From CAYQPF01 sp964419225 (lineage in GTDB: Bacteria > Cloacimonadota > Cloacimonadia > Cloacimonadales > CAYQPF01): DNA of 64,000 bases. Position numbers and translations under genes: made by a program. Positions 16,912-25,624 of the stretch are shown in pieces. The notes beneath the pieces are model-generated. The model made no database searches. It was not told where the DNA came from and worked only from the letters and a program-made list of their open reading frames with translations. Where the stretch lies: contig CAYQPF010000007.1 in assembly GCA_964419225.1 (NCBI GenBank), positions 11,099 to 75,098 of the forward strand. Reading direction: 5' to 3'. How positions within the stretch are numbered: the first letter of the stretch is position 1; each line of letters opens with the position of its first letter.

Positions 16912-19296
16912 ATGATGTTGAAAAATCTTCTTTTGCTAAGTCTGTTGGTGATTTCTCTGAGCATCAATGCAATGGGGTATCAATGGGAATACAATTTTGA
17001 TAAACCTGTTATTTCAGATGGTAAAGTGTATATGAGTGGTTGTGATGCCAACTTAAAAGCAGGTGATCCAAGTGTGGCCATAAAGCAGGTCAGACTATTG
17101 CTTCCCTACAATCAAAAGGCTGTCAATATGGAAGTTACATACTCCCAACCCATAACTCTGGAAGGCACTTATTTAATAGATCCGGTAGCAGTTTCAGGCA
17201 GATTATCGGTTACACCTCCTGCGAATTTGAGCAGGTTTTCTGTAACTTATAACAGAGATGAATTTTATCCTGCAGCACCAAAAGGTCAGAAATTTGTTAA
17301 CCAATACAAAAATGGGCATACTTTCCTGATAAGCATGGTTTATCCTATGCAATACAATCCTATAACCCAAAAAATACAATATTTTACTAAGATCAGTGTT
17401 AACATTACAACAGAATTCAGCACTAATGATAATTATCGTCAAGATACTTCAATTGCCCGAAGTATAAGAGCATTAGCCAACAATCCAGAGATGGTTGATA
17501 CCTATCCGATGACAGAAAGAACTTTTGAAGATTATGATTATCTGATCATCACATCGCCGGAATTCGCAGACAACTTTACTGAGTTTGTTACTTTCAATTT
17601 AAACAGGTGTTTAAAAACCAAGATTGTTAGCCTTCCGGAAATCAATACTGTTTCAGGTTTTGATCAGCAGGACAAGATCAGAAACTATATCCGGGAGCAA
17701 TATCAGCAATATGGTATCACCTATGTCCTCTTAGCAGGAGATGATGAAATTCTCCCACACAGAGGGTTCCGGTCAGAGATCAACGATTATGGTACAGATT
17801 ATTACAACGAGACAGATATGCCGGCAGATATGTATTTTTCCTGTCTGGACGGCACTTGGAAAGTAGCAGGCAGCCAATATTTTGGAGAAACCGGATCAGA
17901 AGATTTGCTTTGGGAAGTTTATACAGCCAGATTTGCCGTAGATTCTGAGACAGAATTGAATAATTTGATTCACAAAACCATATTTTTCTCACAGAATCCG
18001 GTCATAGAAGAAGTAACCAACAATTTACTTGTAGGTGAGTTTTTATGGGGTCCTCCTCAGTTCGAGATTGAGACTTGGGGACAAATGTACATGGATGAGT
18101 TAATCGGATTTTGTGATGCCAATGGTTATACAAGCAATGGCTTTACGCCTGAATGGTCCAATACCACTCTGTATGATAATGATGCTTATTGGGATGGCAA
18201 TACCTTGATCCAGACAGTCCGAGACAATAAAATAGTATGGATTGACCATCTGGGGCATTCCAATGTTACTTATAACATGCAGTTGTATTCGAATCAGGTA
18301 ACTTCTACCAACTTCAACAATAATGGAGTTAATGCAAATTATTTTATGGTCTATTCTCAGGGTTGTTATTCCGGATCGTTTGACAACCGTGATTCCAATG
18401 GACAATATTTAGATACCGACTGTATCGGAGAGAAGTTTACCACAATTTCCAATGGAGCAGTGGCTTATGTTGGCAATTCCAGGTATGGCCTTGGTTCTCC
18501 TTACGATACCAATGGTGCCGGGCAGGTCTTTCACAGATATTTTCATGAGGCTTTGTTTAATCAAAACATCCATAGTGTCGAGATGATGAATGCTTATTCC
18601 AAGGAAGTCAGTGCAGCCTGGATACTTGAGCCAAACATTAATCTGGCACCATATTACGGTGAGTGCAAATGGATTGCCTATAATTTGAATGTTCTGGGTG
18701 ACCCGGCATTATCTATTTGGTCCACAACACCACAGTATTTGAATCCTGTTGTTCCTGATTCAATGCTTTTGGGTGACTATTCAGAGATTGTATCTGTACC
18801 TTACACTAAATTAGCTTTTGTAGTAGGAGACAGTGTTTTTACAGATGTTATAGATTCAACAGGCATTTATTACATTGCTGGGAATTGGGATTTAATTAAT
18901 CTCCTGGTAAATAATCCTAATCATTTTGTGGAAGTCAAGTTAAAGGCCGACAATTATCTTCCCTATGAGACAGTCATTACCTACACTTTAGGAAACAATG
19001 ACGTAGTGAACAAGCCCTGCCTTGTTTCACTAAAGAATTATCCAAATCCTTTCAATCCGGAGACTACAATTAGTTTTGAGTTAAGGGAAAATGCTCAGGT
19101 GGAATTAACTGTGTTCAATATTAAGGGGCAGAAGGTTACAACTCTGGCCAAAGGGAATTATACCAAAGGAATAAATAAAGTGGTATGGAACGGCATGAAT
19201 ACTCAGAATAAGAGTGTATCCGGCGGTGTTTATTTTTATAAGTTGACAATAAATGATAAAGAAAGTCTTCTTAGAAAGACAATATTATTAAAGTAG
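16912..19296 (+). CDS. Secreted C25 (gingipain-like) cysteine peptidase with sorting domain
   Basis: 794 residues. A signal peptide ends near NAMG, then a ~170-residue propeptide-like beta region leads to the C25 catalytic domain starting at FEDYDYLIITSPEFADNF. Family landmarks are GITYVLLAGDDEILP, the catalytic His in WIDHLGHS (His449) and the catalytic Cys in VYSQGCYSGSFD (Cys485). Their 36-residue spacing is close to that in RgpB. GAVAYVGNSRYG follows. The C-terminal ~85 residues are the FlgD-like sorting domain (NYPNPFNPETTISF ... RKTILLK). AGGAG sits near two adjacent ATGs; the second (16915) has better spacing. It probably acts at the cell surface on proteins; specificity is unknown. 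A ferritin-like gene follows after nine bases. Confidence 0.9.
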   Translation: MMLKNLLLLSLLVISLSINAMGYQWEYNFDKPVISDGKVYMSGCDANLKAGDPSVAIKQVRLLLPYNQKAVNMEVTYSQPITLEGTYLIDPVAVSGRLSVTPPANLSRFSVTYNRDEFYPAAPKGQKFVNQYKNGHTFLISMVYPMQYNPITQKIQYFTKISVNITTEFSTNDNYRQDTSIARSIRALANNPEMVDTYPMTERTFEDYDYLIITSPEFADNFTEFVTFNLNRCLKTKIVSLPEINTVSGFDQQDKIRNYIREQYQQYGITYVLLAGDDEILPHRGFRSEINDYGTDYYNETDMPADMYFSCLDGTWKVAGSQYFGETGSEDLLWEVYTARFAVDSETELNNLIHKTIFFSQNPVIEEVTNNLLVGEFLWGPPQFEIETWGQMYMDELIGFCDANGYTSNGFTPEWSNTTLYDNDAYWDGNTLIQTVRDNKIVWIDHLGHSNVTYNMQLYSNQVTSTNFNNNGVNANYFMVYSQGCYSGSFDNRDSNGQYLDTDCIGEKFTTISNGAVAYVGNSRYGLGSPYDTNGAGQVFHRYFHEALFNQNIHSVEMMNAYSKEVSAAWILEPNINLAPYYGECKWIAYNLNVLGDPALSIWSTTPQYLNPVVPDSMLLGDYSEIVSVPYTKLAFVVGDSVFTDVIDSTGIYYIAGNWDLINLLVNNPNHFVEVKLKADNYLPYETVITYTLGNNDVVNKPCLVSLKNYPNPFNPETTISFELRENAQVELTVFNIKGQKVTTLAKGNYTKGINKVVWNGMNTQNKSVSGGVYFYKLTINDKESLLRKTILLK

Positions 19297-19305
19297 GAGG
19301 GAACA

Positions 19306-19794
19306 ATGAATCCTTTTTCAGCGAATGAAGTAGTAGAGATGGCAGTACAGATTGAAAAAAGCGGGTATGCTTATTATAATGAAGCATTGAACATGAAAGG
19401 ACTGAGTGAAGATGGCAAAAAACTGTTAACCACACTCAGGGACGCTGAAAAGAAACATGAAATTTATTTTTCAGGCTTAAGGGACAGCGTGGATATGTCT
19501 GAGTTGGAAGAATCGCCTGAATGGGATGTAGTTGCGAGTTACTTGAATTCAATTATTGATTCCAGAATATTCAGTGACACAGAATCAGCGATAAAACTGG
19601 CAACCAGTTCAAAGACAGAAAAAGAAGTTTGTTATAATGCCATGAATTTTGAGAAAGATACCTTACTTTACTTTGTTACGATCAGAGATAATCTTAAGAC
19701 CCAAAAGTCGAAGGAGTTAATACAGAAGATAGTTGCTGAGGAAATCACCCATATTATGTTTTTGGATGAATACAAGAAAACGAATCAGTTATAG
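19306..19794 (+). CDS. Rubrerythrin/ferritin-like diiron protein
   Basis: 162 residues, all helical. Diiron ligand pattern of the ferritin-like four-helix bundle: Glu17 (IEKSGYAYY), Glu48 and His51 (DAEKKHEIYF), Glu116 (NFEKDTLLYF), Glu146 and His149 (AEEITHIMF). There is no C-terminal rubredoxin Cys4 domain, so it is the erythrin or ferritin-like type rather than full rubrerythrin. The family handles peroxide or iron in anaerobes. GGAGGG precedes the ATG, and the gene is nine bases after the C25 peptidase, so co-transcription is likely. A hairpin terminator lies about 40 bases downstream. Confidence 0.88.
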   Translation: MNPFSANEVVEMAVQIEKSGYAYYNEALNMKGLSEDGKKLLTTLRDAEKKHEIYFSGLRDSVDMSELEESPEWDVVASYLNSIIDSRIFSDTESAIKLATSSKTEKEVCYNAMNFEKDTLLYFVTIRDNLKTQKSKELIQKIVAEEITHIMFLDEYKKTNQL

Positions 19795-19834
19795 GAATTG
19801 GGAATAATCGACGTCCCCGTCACTTGATTGCTTT

Positions 19835-19876
19835 TACCATAGGCTCAAATTAAAAATTTAAGCCTATGGTATTTTT
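19835..19876 (+). terminator. Rho-independent terminator after the C25/ferritin operon
   Basis: An 11-base perfect stem TACCATAGGCT/AGCCTATGGTA encloses an A/T-rich loop and is followed by TTTTT. The right arm overlaps the last codons of the convergent TtcA-like gene, whose stop is at 19864. No T run exists for the opposite direction. Confidence 0.85.
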
Positions 19877-20562
19877 GGCATAAAGTCAGTATTTACGCGA
19901 AAGATACTGCTGAAGATATTATCATAAACATCAATTTTGGGATGCTCGGAATTAATTTCTGACAGTAATTTCTTTATCCATTTTCTTTTTGAGCCGGTTT
20001 CCATTCGGCAGGGATTTTTGAATATAGGAAAACCTTTTTGACTTGCATACTTAATTATCAGTTCTTCTTCAACAAGATACAAAGGTCGGATTATATGAAA
20101 GATTCCCTTGAACAACGGTTGTTTGGGTAACATCGTTGAGATTTCCCTGCTGAAGAATTGGTTAAGGAGAAGGGTTTCCACAACATCGTTCTTATGATGA
20201 GCAAAAACAATTTTAGTAACACCTCTGTTCTGAGCAAATTCCAGGATCAACTTACGTCGTTTTCTACTACAGGAAAAGCAGGGATTTTTGATTTCTGCAA
20301 TTTCTTTGAAGATTTCGGTTGAGATAACCTGACAATCATGCAAAGAGGGGTTATCCTTGATCCAGTCCAAATTTGTTGAGGAATCATTCTGAATGTGTAC
20401 AGGAATAATTTTTATGGGAAACAGTTGAAGTAGTTCAAGCAAAGCCAAGCTATCTTTTCCTCCTGATACTCCCAGAACGACCTCTTCTCCATCCTGCCAA
20501 AACTCCCAACAGGCATTGGCTTCGGAAATTTTATTGTAGAGGAGAGTTTCCAGTCTGGTCAT
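19864..20562 (-). CDS. TtcA/TilS-type PP-loop ATPase, probable tRNA thiolation enzyme
   Basis: 232 residues. The PP-loop ATP pyrophosphatase motif SGGKDSLALLELL is at about residues 34-46. A C-x-x-C (PCFSCSRKRRKL) and a third Cys (NPCRMETGSKRKW) match the three cysteines that hold the iron-sulphur cluster in TtcA, the tRNA 2-thiocytidine-32 synthetase. The HHKNDVVETLLLNQFF segment is also typical. It is shorter than E. coli TtcA (about 310), so a related thiolase such as a TtuA-like enzyme is possible. Its start overlaps the 3' end of the gmhB-like gene by 32 bases, making it the last gene of the lptD-gmhB unit. Its final codons form part of the opposing terminator. Confidence 0.82.
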   Translation of the reverse strand: MTRLETLLYNKISEANACWEFWQDGEEVVLGVSGGKDSLALLELLQLFPIKIIPVHIQNDSSTNLDWIKDNPSLHDCQVISTEIFKEIAEIKNPCFSCSRKRRKLILEFAQNRGVTKIVFAHHKNDVVETLLLNQFFSREISTMLPKQPLFKGIFHIIRPLYLVEEELIIKYASQKGFPIFKNPCRMETGSKRKWIKKLLSEINSEHPKIDVYDNIFSSIFRVNTDFMPKIP

Positions 20563-21136
20563 AAGGAAAATATGTGAGGATTAGTTTTGCTGCAGAAAGG
20601 AGATCATGAGCAATAAAGTCGGGTTGAATCTCCCATTTATGCCTTTTTTGTAAGTATTCTTCCTGACCGTCACCAGTTAAAACCAGGATAGTTTTTAGTC
20701 CAGCTCTATGTCCAAAAAGGATGTCGCCATACCTGTCTCCGATCATGAAAGATTTGGAAGTTAGGAATTTGAAGTCTGCCTGAGCTTGTTTAAACATACC
20801 AAGACCTGGTTTACGGTCTTCATGATTAATATTCCAAGGGGGAAGATGACCTTCAATATGGTAGGGTGAAAGGTAAATTTTATCGATATGAGCATTACTG
20901 AGAGCCAGTTCTGACTGCATTTTAGCATGGATAGCATTAATATCTTCAAAAGTATAATACCCGCGGGCGATACCAGATTGGTTAGTGACGATGATAACCA
21001 GATAGCCTGCTTCATTAAGTAAATTGATAGCTTTTCCGGAAAAGCTGTAGAGTTTAAAATGATCGGGGTGATTAATGTATCCCTGATCATCAGAGTTAAT
21101 AGTTCCGTCTCTGTCTAAAAAGATTGCCCTTTTCAA
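20531..21136 (-). CDS. gmhB: HAD phosphatase, D-glycero-D-manno-heptose-1,7-bisphosphate 7-phosphatase type
   Basis: 201 residues from a TTG that overlaps the lptD stop (TTGA). HAD motif I is FLDRDGTINSD, motif II is VTNQSGIARGYY, the linker is DRKPGLGMFKQAQADF, and motif III/IV is FMIGDRYGDILFGHRAG. This arrangement is GmhB, which dephosphorylates heptose bisphosphate in ADP-heptose synthesis for LPS core. Histidinol-phosphate phosphatases share the fold. In E. coli GmhB three cysteines in the loop before RKP bind zinc; here the loop (SPYHIEGHLPPWNINHED) has no cysteine. Lying between lptD and the TtcA-like gene supports an envelope role. Confidence 0.85.
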   Translation of the reverse strand: MKRAIFLDRDGTINSDDQGYINHPDHFKLYSFSGKAINLLNEAGYLVIIVTNQSGIARGYYTFEDINAIHAKMQSELALSNAHIDKIYLSPYHIEGHLPPWNINHEDRKPGLGMFKQAQADFKFLTSKSFMIGDRYGDILFGHRAGLKTILVLTGDGQEEYLQKRHKWEIQPDFIAHDLLSAAKLILTYFPYDQTGNSPLQ

Positions 21137-23583
21137 TTTTTCCTTCCAGAAGTCTGAATTTTAAGAGATTCAGGCAATTTAACATTCACCAGAACTATTC
21201 TGTAATCCCAGAAATCAACGGATTTTGTCCAGCGGAAATCCAGTCTCCAGCAGTGCAGATCTCTGGTAAGAGTAAGTCCCTGGGACATCATTTCTTTTGT
21301 TTTAAGATCATAGTAATTATTATATGTGATTGCCCAGCTCTGAGTAAGTTTAAAAGTAAGGTTTGTATGTAAATCAGTAGCTTTGAATTTTGTTTTAACA
21401 TTTTTCGAGAAACTGTGATTAAGGGACAAATTCCAGCTTCCGGCTTTGGCAAGTTTCTCGACATCATCTATGGTCTCGGCATTGTTTACATCAGCGGTAT
21501 CCTGATCGGTATAGAATTTACTGCTCACGAATCTGTTGGGGGCAACCGGGAAATAATCAGTATATTTAGCTTCACCGCTCAGAGTCATATTATTTGAGTA
21601 AGAGTAATTTTCCAGATCGAAATTATAAGGATTCTGACTAAGGCTGGTGGAGTTGTCATAGGATACACTGAAGAGAGGTGTTTTAACTGCACCGGGGCGA
21701 AGGCTGATACTGTGTCCGAGATTCCCGAATTTCTTTGTTTTAGCTTCCAGATTATAATAAATACTACTATTTGTAGATATCAGATCATTGATTTTTATCT
21801 CTTTATCATCTTTACCTTTAAGTTTGAATTGCCACTTATTCCCGAGGGAGAAATTCATTGTTCTGGCTTTTTTCCCGGAATTAAGACCAATTCCATTAAA
21901 GCTGTAGAAACGTTGATTTTTGCGGAAATCAGGAGTATAGTTGAAGCCGACATTGGGAGTAATTATATGCCTGATTGCAGTTAAGGGAATGTTTTGAAAT
22001 CTGGCAGAGCCATAGATAGAGAAATTTGTGGAAGCATTGTAGGAGTAATCATTACCTCTGGTGATCATATTTTTCTTTTTATCACGATCGAACCAAACTT
22101 CATTTCCACCCAGACTTTGAGTGAGATTAAGCCATTGCCACATTTTGTAGTTGTATCTCAAACCCCAGCTATGTCTTATACCTGCGTTGTGCTGGTTAAT
22201 ATATGTTCCGGCGGAATCTGATTTATTTTTATAGAGTATATCCCAAATATCTGCATTCTTCTCGTTAATCGAACCATATTGGGTACCTAAGAAGGAGTAG
22301 GAGTATGAGAAATCCTTCCACCAGTATTCTTTACTCACAAGACTGTCGTTTTTGGCAATAAACAACTCATAAACCGGTTTGGAAGGTAAAGAGTATGAAA
22401 GGTAAGGTAAAGTAATTGTTCGGGTATTATCCTTCAGATTTTGAGAATAGTTAGCCGTAGCAGAAAGTGTACTGTTAAAGAGAGGTTTACGGAAATCGAT
22501 AGCGGAGGAAATTGTTTCCATGAGTCTTTTATCGACATCAGTATCACCGGCAAAGATACTTTTACTACTGACAAAATTTAAATTTGCATTCAATTCGGTA
22601 TGATTTCCAAATTGCTGAGAGTGACGTTCGTTGATATACCAATCGTATCTGAAGCTTTTAGCACTGTAAATACTTTTTCTGAAGGAGGCATCTAAATTTC
22701 CTGTGTAGCTGTATCTTTTGGCATAATTCCCCTGGAGCCCAGTCAGCCAGCCTGTTTTTTCCATATAGTCAAAATAAATAGTCGCATCTGCCATATCTAA
22801 ATAATGATAGTAAAAAGCAATATTCTTGATATATTTACCATCAATCTTATTATAACCTGGTTCAGGGACGAGAATACCGGTATTTCTACCACGTTTTATA
22901 GAAAAAGTACCAAAGGGCAAGCCAAATACCGGAATATAATTAACATAAAAAACAACGGGTTTGGCGACAACTTTATCACCTTTGTACATTCTCATATACT
23001 TAGTTTTGATATAGAAATGCGGCTCTGCACCTTCGCAGGTTGTGAAAATCCCATGATCGACATCAAAAACATTAGCATCTACTTTTCTCAATTCCTGTCC
23101 GTAGTAATAGCCTTTTTCAAATTTACTGGCACCTTGAATAATATAACCTTTTTGGGAATTGATGTCGTAATGTACCTCATCACCAATGATCAACTGATCT
23201 CCATCTTCCATCCATACCTGACCGACAGAGGAAGTTTGATCTTTGGCAAAATCTATGTTGATACTGTCTGATTTAATTTTATTCGTTTTGTAATCAACAT
23301 TGGCATTCCCTTTCAGGGCGATTTGTTCATCTTTAACAAAATAGTATATAGAGTCTGCTGAATAAAACAGACTGTCATCAGGCAAAGAATCTTTAACTGC
23401 AAGAGAGTCCATTCGAGTCAGAAGAGAATCATTAGCCAGTGAATCGACAACAGCTAAAAGTGTATCTTTTGCCAGAGAATCCGGCTTCAATTGGGTACTC
23501 TTCACCAAATTTATCTGGGAATGCAAGTAAACTACCAAGCCAAAAAGCCCGATCATTAATAGTATCATTACAATTTTTCTCAT
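21133..23583 (-). CDS. lptD: LptD/OstA LPS-assembly outer-membrane protein
   Basis: 816 residues. The N-terminal hydrophobic signal MRKIVMILLMIGLFGLVVYL is followed by a Ser/Asp/Leu-rich linker (LPDDSLFYSADSIYYFV), then the OstA-like periplasmic beta-jellyroll (KGNANVDYKTNKIKSDSINI ... VWMEDGDQLIIGDEV). Signature LptD strands appear at FYVNYIPVFGLPFGTFSIKR and NTGILVPEPGYNKIDG. The remaining ~560 residues are aromatic-rich, alternating beta strands of the large barrel. LptD inserts LPS into the outer leaflet of the outer membrane together with LptE. First gene of an operon with gmhB (four-base overlap) and the TtcA-like gene. Confidence 0.92.
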   Translation of the reverse strand: MRKIVMILLMIGLFGLVVYLHSQINLVKSTQLKPDSLAKDTLLAVVDSLANDSLLTRMDSLAVKDSLPDDSLFYSADSIYYFVKDEQIALKGNANVDYKTNKIKSDSINIDFAKDQTSSVGQVWMEDGDQLIIGDEVHYDINSQKGYIIQGASKFEKGYYYGQELRKVDANVFDVDHGIFTTCEGAEPHFYIKTKYMRMYKGDKVVAKPVVFYVNYIPVFGLPFGTFSIKRGRNTGILVPEPGYNKIDGKYIKNIAFYYHYLDMADATIYFDYMEKTGWLTGLQGNYAKRYSYTGNLDASFRKSIYSAKSFRYDWYINERHSQQFGNHTELNANLNFVSSKSIFAGDTDVDKRLMETISSAIDFRKPLFNSTLSATANYSQNLKDNTRTITLPYLSYSLPSKPVYELFIAKNDSLVSKEYWWKDFSYSYSFLGTQYGSINEKNADIWDILYKNKSDSAGTYINQHNAGIRHSWGLRYNYKMWQWLNLTQSLGGNEVWFDRDKKKNMITRGNDYSYNASTNFSIYGSARFQNIPLTAIRHIITPNVGFNYTPDFRKNQRFYSFNGIGLNSGKKARTMNFSLGNKWQFKLKGKDDKEIKINDLISTNSSIYYNLEAKTKKFGNLGHSISLRPGAVKTPLFSVSYDNSTSLSQNPYNFDLENYSYSNNMTLSGEAKYTDYFPVAPNRFVSSKFYTDQDTADVNNAETIDDVEKLAKAGSWNLSLNHSFSKNVKTKFKATDLHTNLTFKLTQSWAITYNNYYDLKTKEMMSQGLTLTRDLHCWRLDFRWTKSVDFWDYRIVLVNVKLPESLKIQTSGRKN

Positions 23584-23704
23584 ATTGGCAGTTTTTGAGA
23601 ATATAATATATTGTCAAGAACTGGCGTAAATGTAAAATACTATTTGACTTTTATCCTCAGGTTTTGTCACCTTGCATTAGAAAAAAAGAATCTTAGGAGA
23701 TGTT

Positions 23705-24955
23705 ATGGCAGAGAAATTGAATTTAGCCAAGTCCGAAGCTATGTTTGAACAAGCAAAGACTTTAGTACCCGGCGGAGTGCTGGGTATCAGAAGACCTTAC
23801 AACTTTGTTGTAGGCGAATACCCCATATTTTTTGACAGTGCCAAAGGTGGAAGAGTAACGGATGTTGATGGTAATGAATACATTGATTTCCTTTGTGCCT
23901 ATGGTCCAATTATCATTGGTCACCGGGAAGAAGAAATAGATAATGCTGTGATCGAACAAATCAGAAACAAAGGCATATGTTTTTCTTTAACTCAACCGAC
24001 CCATAACATATTGGCAGAAAAGTTAAAAGAACTCATTCCCTCCTGTGAAATGAGTGTATTTGTAAAAACCGGTTCAGATGCCACTACTGCTGCTCTAAGA
24101 GCTGCCAGAGCATATACCGGCAAAGAGACAATCTTAAGATGCGGATATCACGGCTGGCACGACTGGTGTGTGGAAGTTAAAGGCGGAGTTCCTTTAAAAT
24201 CTTATGAAGATGTGCATGAATTCGAATATAATCATCTTGATCAGGTAGAAGATTTAATGAAAAAACATGGAGATAAAGTCGCAGCAATAATTATTACTCC
24301 GGTTGGACATGCATTAGGTCACGAAGTTGAAATGCCTAAGCCTGGTTTCCTGGAAGGAGTAAAGGAATTAGCACACAAGTATGGTGCTGTATTGATCTTT
24401 GATGAGATCAGAAGTGGTTTCAGAGTCCATATTGGTGGTGCTCAGGCGTTGTTTGGCGTCACTCCTGATGTATCTGTATTTGGCAAAGCCATGGCAAATG
24501 GTTACGCGATTGGTGCTGTAGTTGGCAAAAAAGAGATTATTGGCACATATGCAGATAAGGCTTTCTTAAGTTCAACTTTCTTCCCGAACAGTGATGCACA
24601 GATTGCAGCACTTAAGACTATAGAGATCATGCAGAGAGACAACATTCTCGATAAGTTGAAAGTCAAAGCACAGATTTTCTGTGATGATGTAAAAAAAGTA
24701 GTTGCAGAGAGTGGTGTTAGTGCTGTATTCAGTGGTGAGCCATGGATGCCGTTTGTGACTTTCCCTGCAGATGAAAAGAAGCTTTATAAATCTATCCGTA
24801 CCGAGTTCTATACTCAGCTGATCCGCAGAAAGGTTTTCCTGCAGCCTTTCCATCATGGTTATGTAGCATATCGCCATACAGAGGAAGATTTGAAGTATGC
24901 AGCTGCTATGATCGGTGAAGCTTTAGCAGAAGCAAAAAAGAAATACATGTCTTAA
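23705..24955 (+). CDS. Class III PLP aminotransferase (glutamate-1-semialdehyde aminomutase-like)
   Basis: 416 residues. The fold-type I class III signature is present: VDGNEYIDFLCAYGPIIIGH, VKTGSDATTAALRAARAYTG (PLP phosphate binding), RCGYHGWHDW, LIFDEIRSGFRV (the Asp that contacts PLP nitrogen) and FGKAMANGYAIGAVVGKKE with the catalytic Lys. The closest general match is the GSA-aminomutase group. In Cloacimonas a related enzyme (Kat) was described as a 3-aminobutyryl-CoA aminotransferase in lysine fermentation, recalled from the literature, and that function is an attractive alternative here. A TTGACT lies 61 bases upstream and AGGAG just before the ATG. Monocistronic, with its own terminator. 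Confidence 0.85.
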   Translation: MAEKLNLAKSEAMFEQAKTLVPGGVLGIRRPYNFVVGEYPIFFDSAKGGRVTDVDGNEYIDFLCAYGPIIIGHREEEIDNAVIEQIRNKGICFSLTQPTHNILAEKLKELIPSCEMSVFVKTGSDATTAALRAARAYTGKETILRCGYHGWHDWCVEVKGGVPLKSYEDVHEFEYNHLDQVEDLMKKHGDKVAAIIITPVGHALGHEVEMPKPGFLEGVKELAHKYGAVLIFDEIRSGFRVHIGGAQALFGVTPDVSVFGKAMANGYAIGAVVGKKEIIGTYADKAFLSSTFFPNSDAQIAALKTIEIMQRDNILDKLKVKAQIFCDDVKKVVAESGVSAVFSGEPWMPFVTFPADEKKLYKSIRTEFYTQLIRRKVFLQPFHHGYVAYRHTEEDLKYAAAMIGEALAEAKKKYMS

Positions 24956-24980
24956 GACTGATGTACAATTGATATACAAT

Positions 24981-25013
24981 AGGGCAGGCCTGAAAACCTG
25001 CCCTTATTTTTTT
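24981..25013 (+). terminator. Rho-independent terminator after the aminotransferase
   Basis: Stem AGGGCAGG/CCTGCCCT with an 8-base loop, followed by TATTTTTTT. Confidence 0.88.
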
Positions 25014-25024
25014 ACATTTCAAGC

Positions 25025-25624
25025 CTATTCCTTTATCAATTTCTGATTAACCTTCTTCAAACCATAATCAGTAATAACACCGATCAAGCCAATAACAATT
25101 ATATAGATCAGCATTTTTTTATATTCCAACAGATAACGGAAATCCAGAATACGGAAACCAAGACCTGCAGAGACGCCAAGCATTTCAGCAGCGATGACAG
25201 TACTCCACCCCACACCCCAGAGGATTCTAAGGATATTTAACAGGCCTTCTGCTGCCAAAGGAAGCTTAATGTGACGTATCAAGTCCCAGCCATGTGCACC
25301 ACTAACACGGGCTTCTTCGATGATTTCCCGAGGGAGCGAACGGAAGAGTTCCAGACACATAATTACTGCCGGAAAGAATAATGCTACAAACAGAATAGAG
25401 CCTACTGCCAATTCACTAAGACCAAATACAATAATGGCCAAAGGTAACCAGGCTAAGGGTGAAATCTGCCGGAAGAAATTCATCAACGGCAGGCTTACCC
25501 GATAGACTGTTGAATATTTTTGCAGCAGCAGACTGAGAACAATGGCAGTAATGAAGGAAATCAGGGTAGCCGAAACCACCCTGAAAAAGGTTAGCAAAAT
25601 ATCATGCAGAAGAGTAAAAAGCAT
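25025..25624 (-). CDS. ABC transporter permease, NitT/TauT (SsuC) type
   Basis: 199 residues with five or six hydrophobic helices. The binding-protein-dependent permease signature is EEARVSGAHGWDLIRHIKLP (EAA loop that contacts the ATPase), preceded by LPLMNFFRQISPLAWLPLAI, the conserved NitT/TauT-type segment. Slightly shorter than the usual ~250 residues at the N-terminus. Its ATG overlaps the stop of the upstream lipoprotein gene by one base (TAATG), so the two are translationally coupled. No ATPase subunit is encoded in the window. The substrate is unknown. Confidence 0.88.
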   Translation of the reverse strand: MLFTLLHDILLTFFRVVSATLISFITAIVLSLLLQKYSTVYRVSLPLMNFFRQISPLAWLPLAIIVFGLSELAVGSILFVALFFPAVIMCLELFRSLPREIIEEARVSGAHGWDLIRHIKLPLAAEGLLNILRILWGVGWSTVIAAEMLGVSAGLGFRILDFRYLLEYKKMLIYIIVIGLIGVITDYGLKKVNQKLIKE

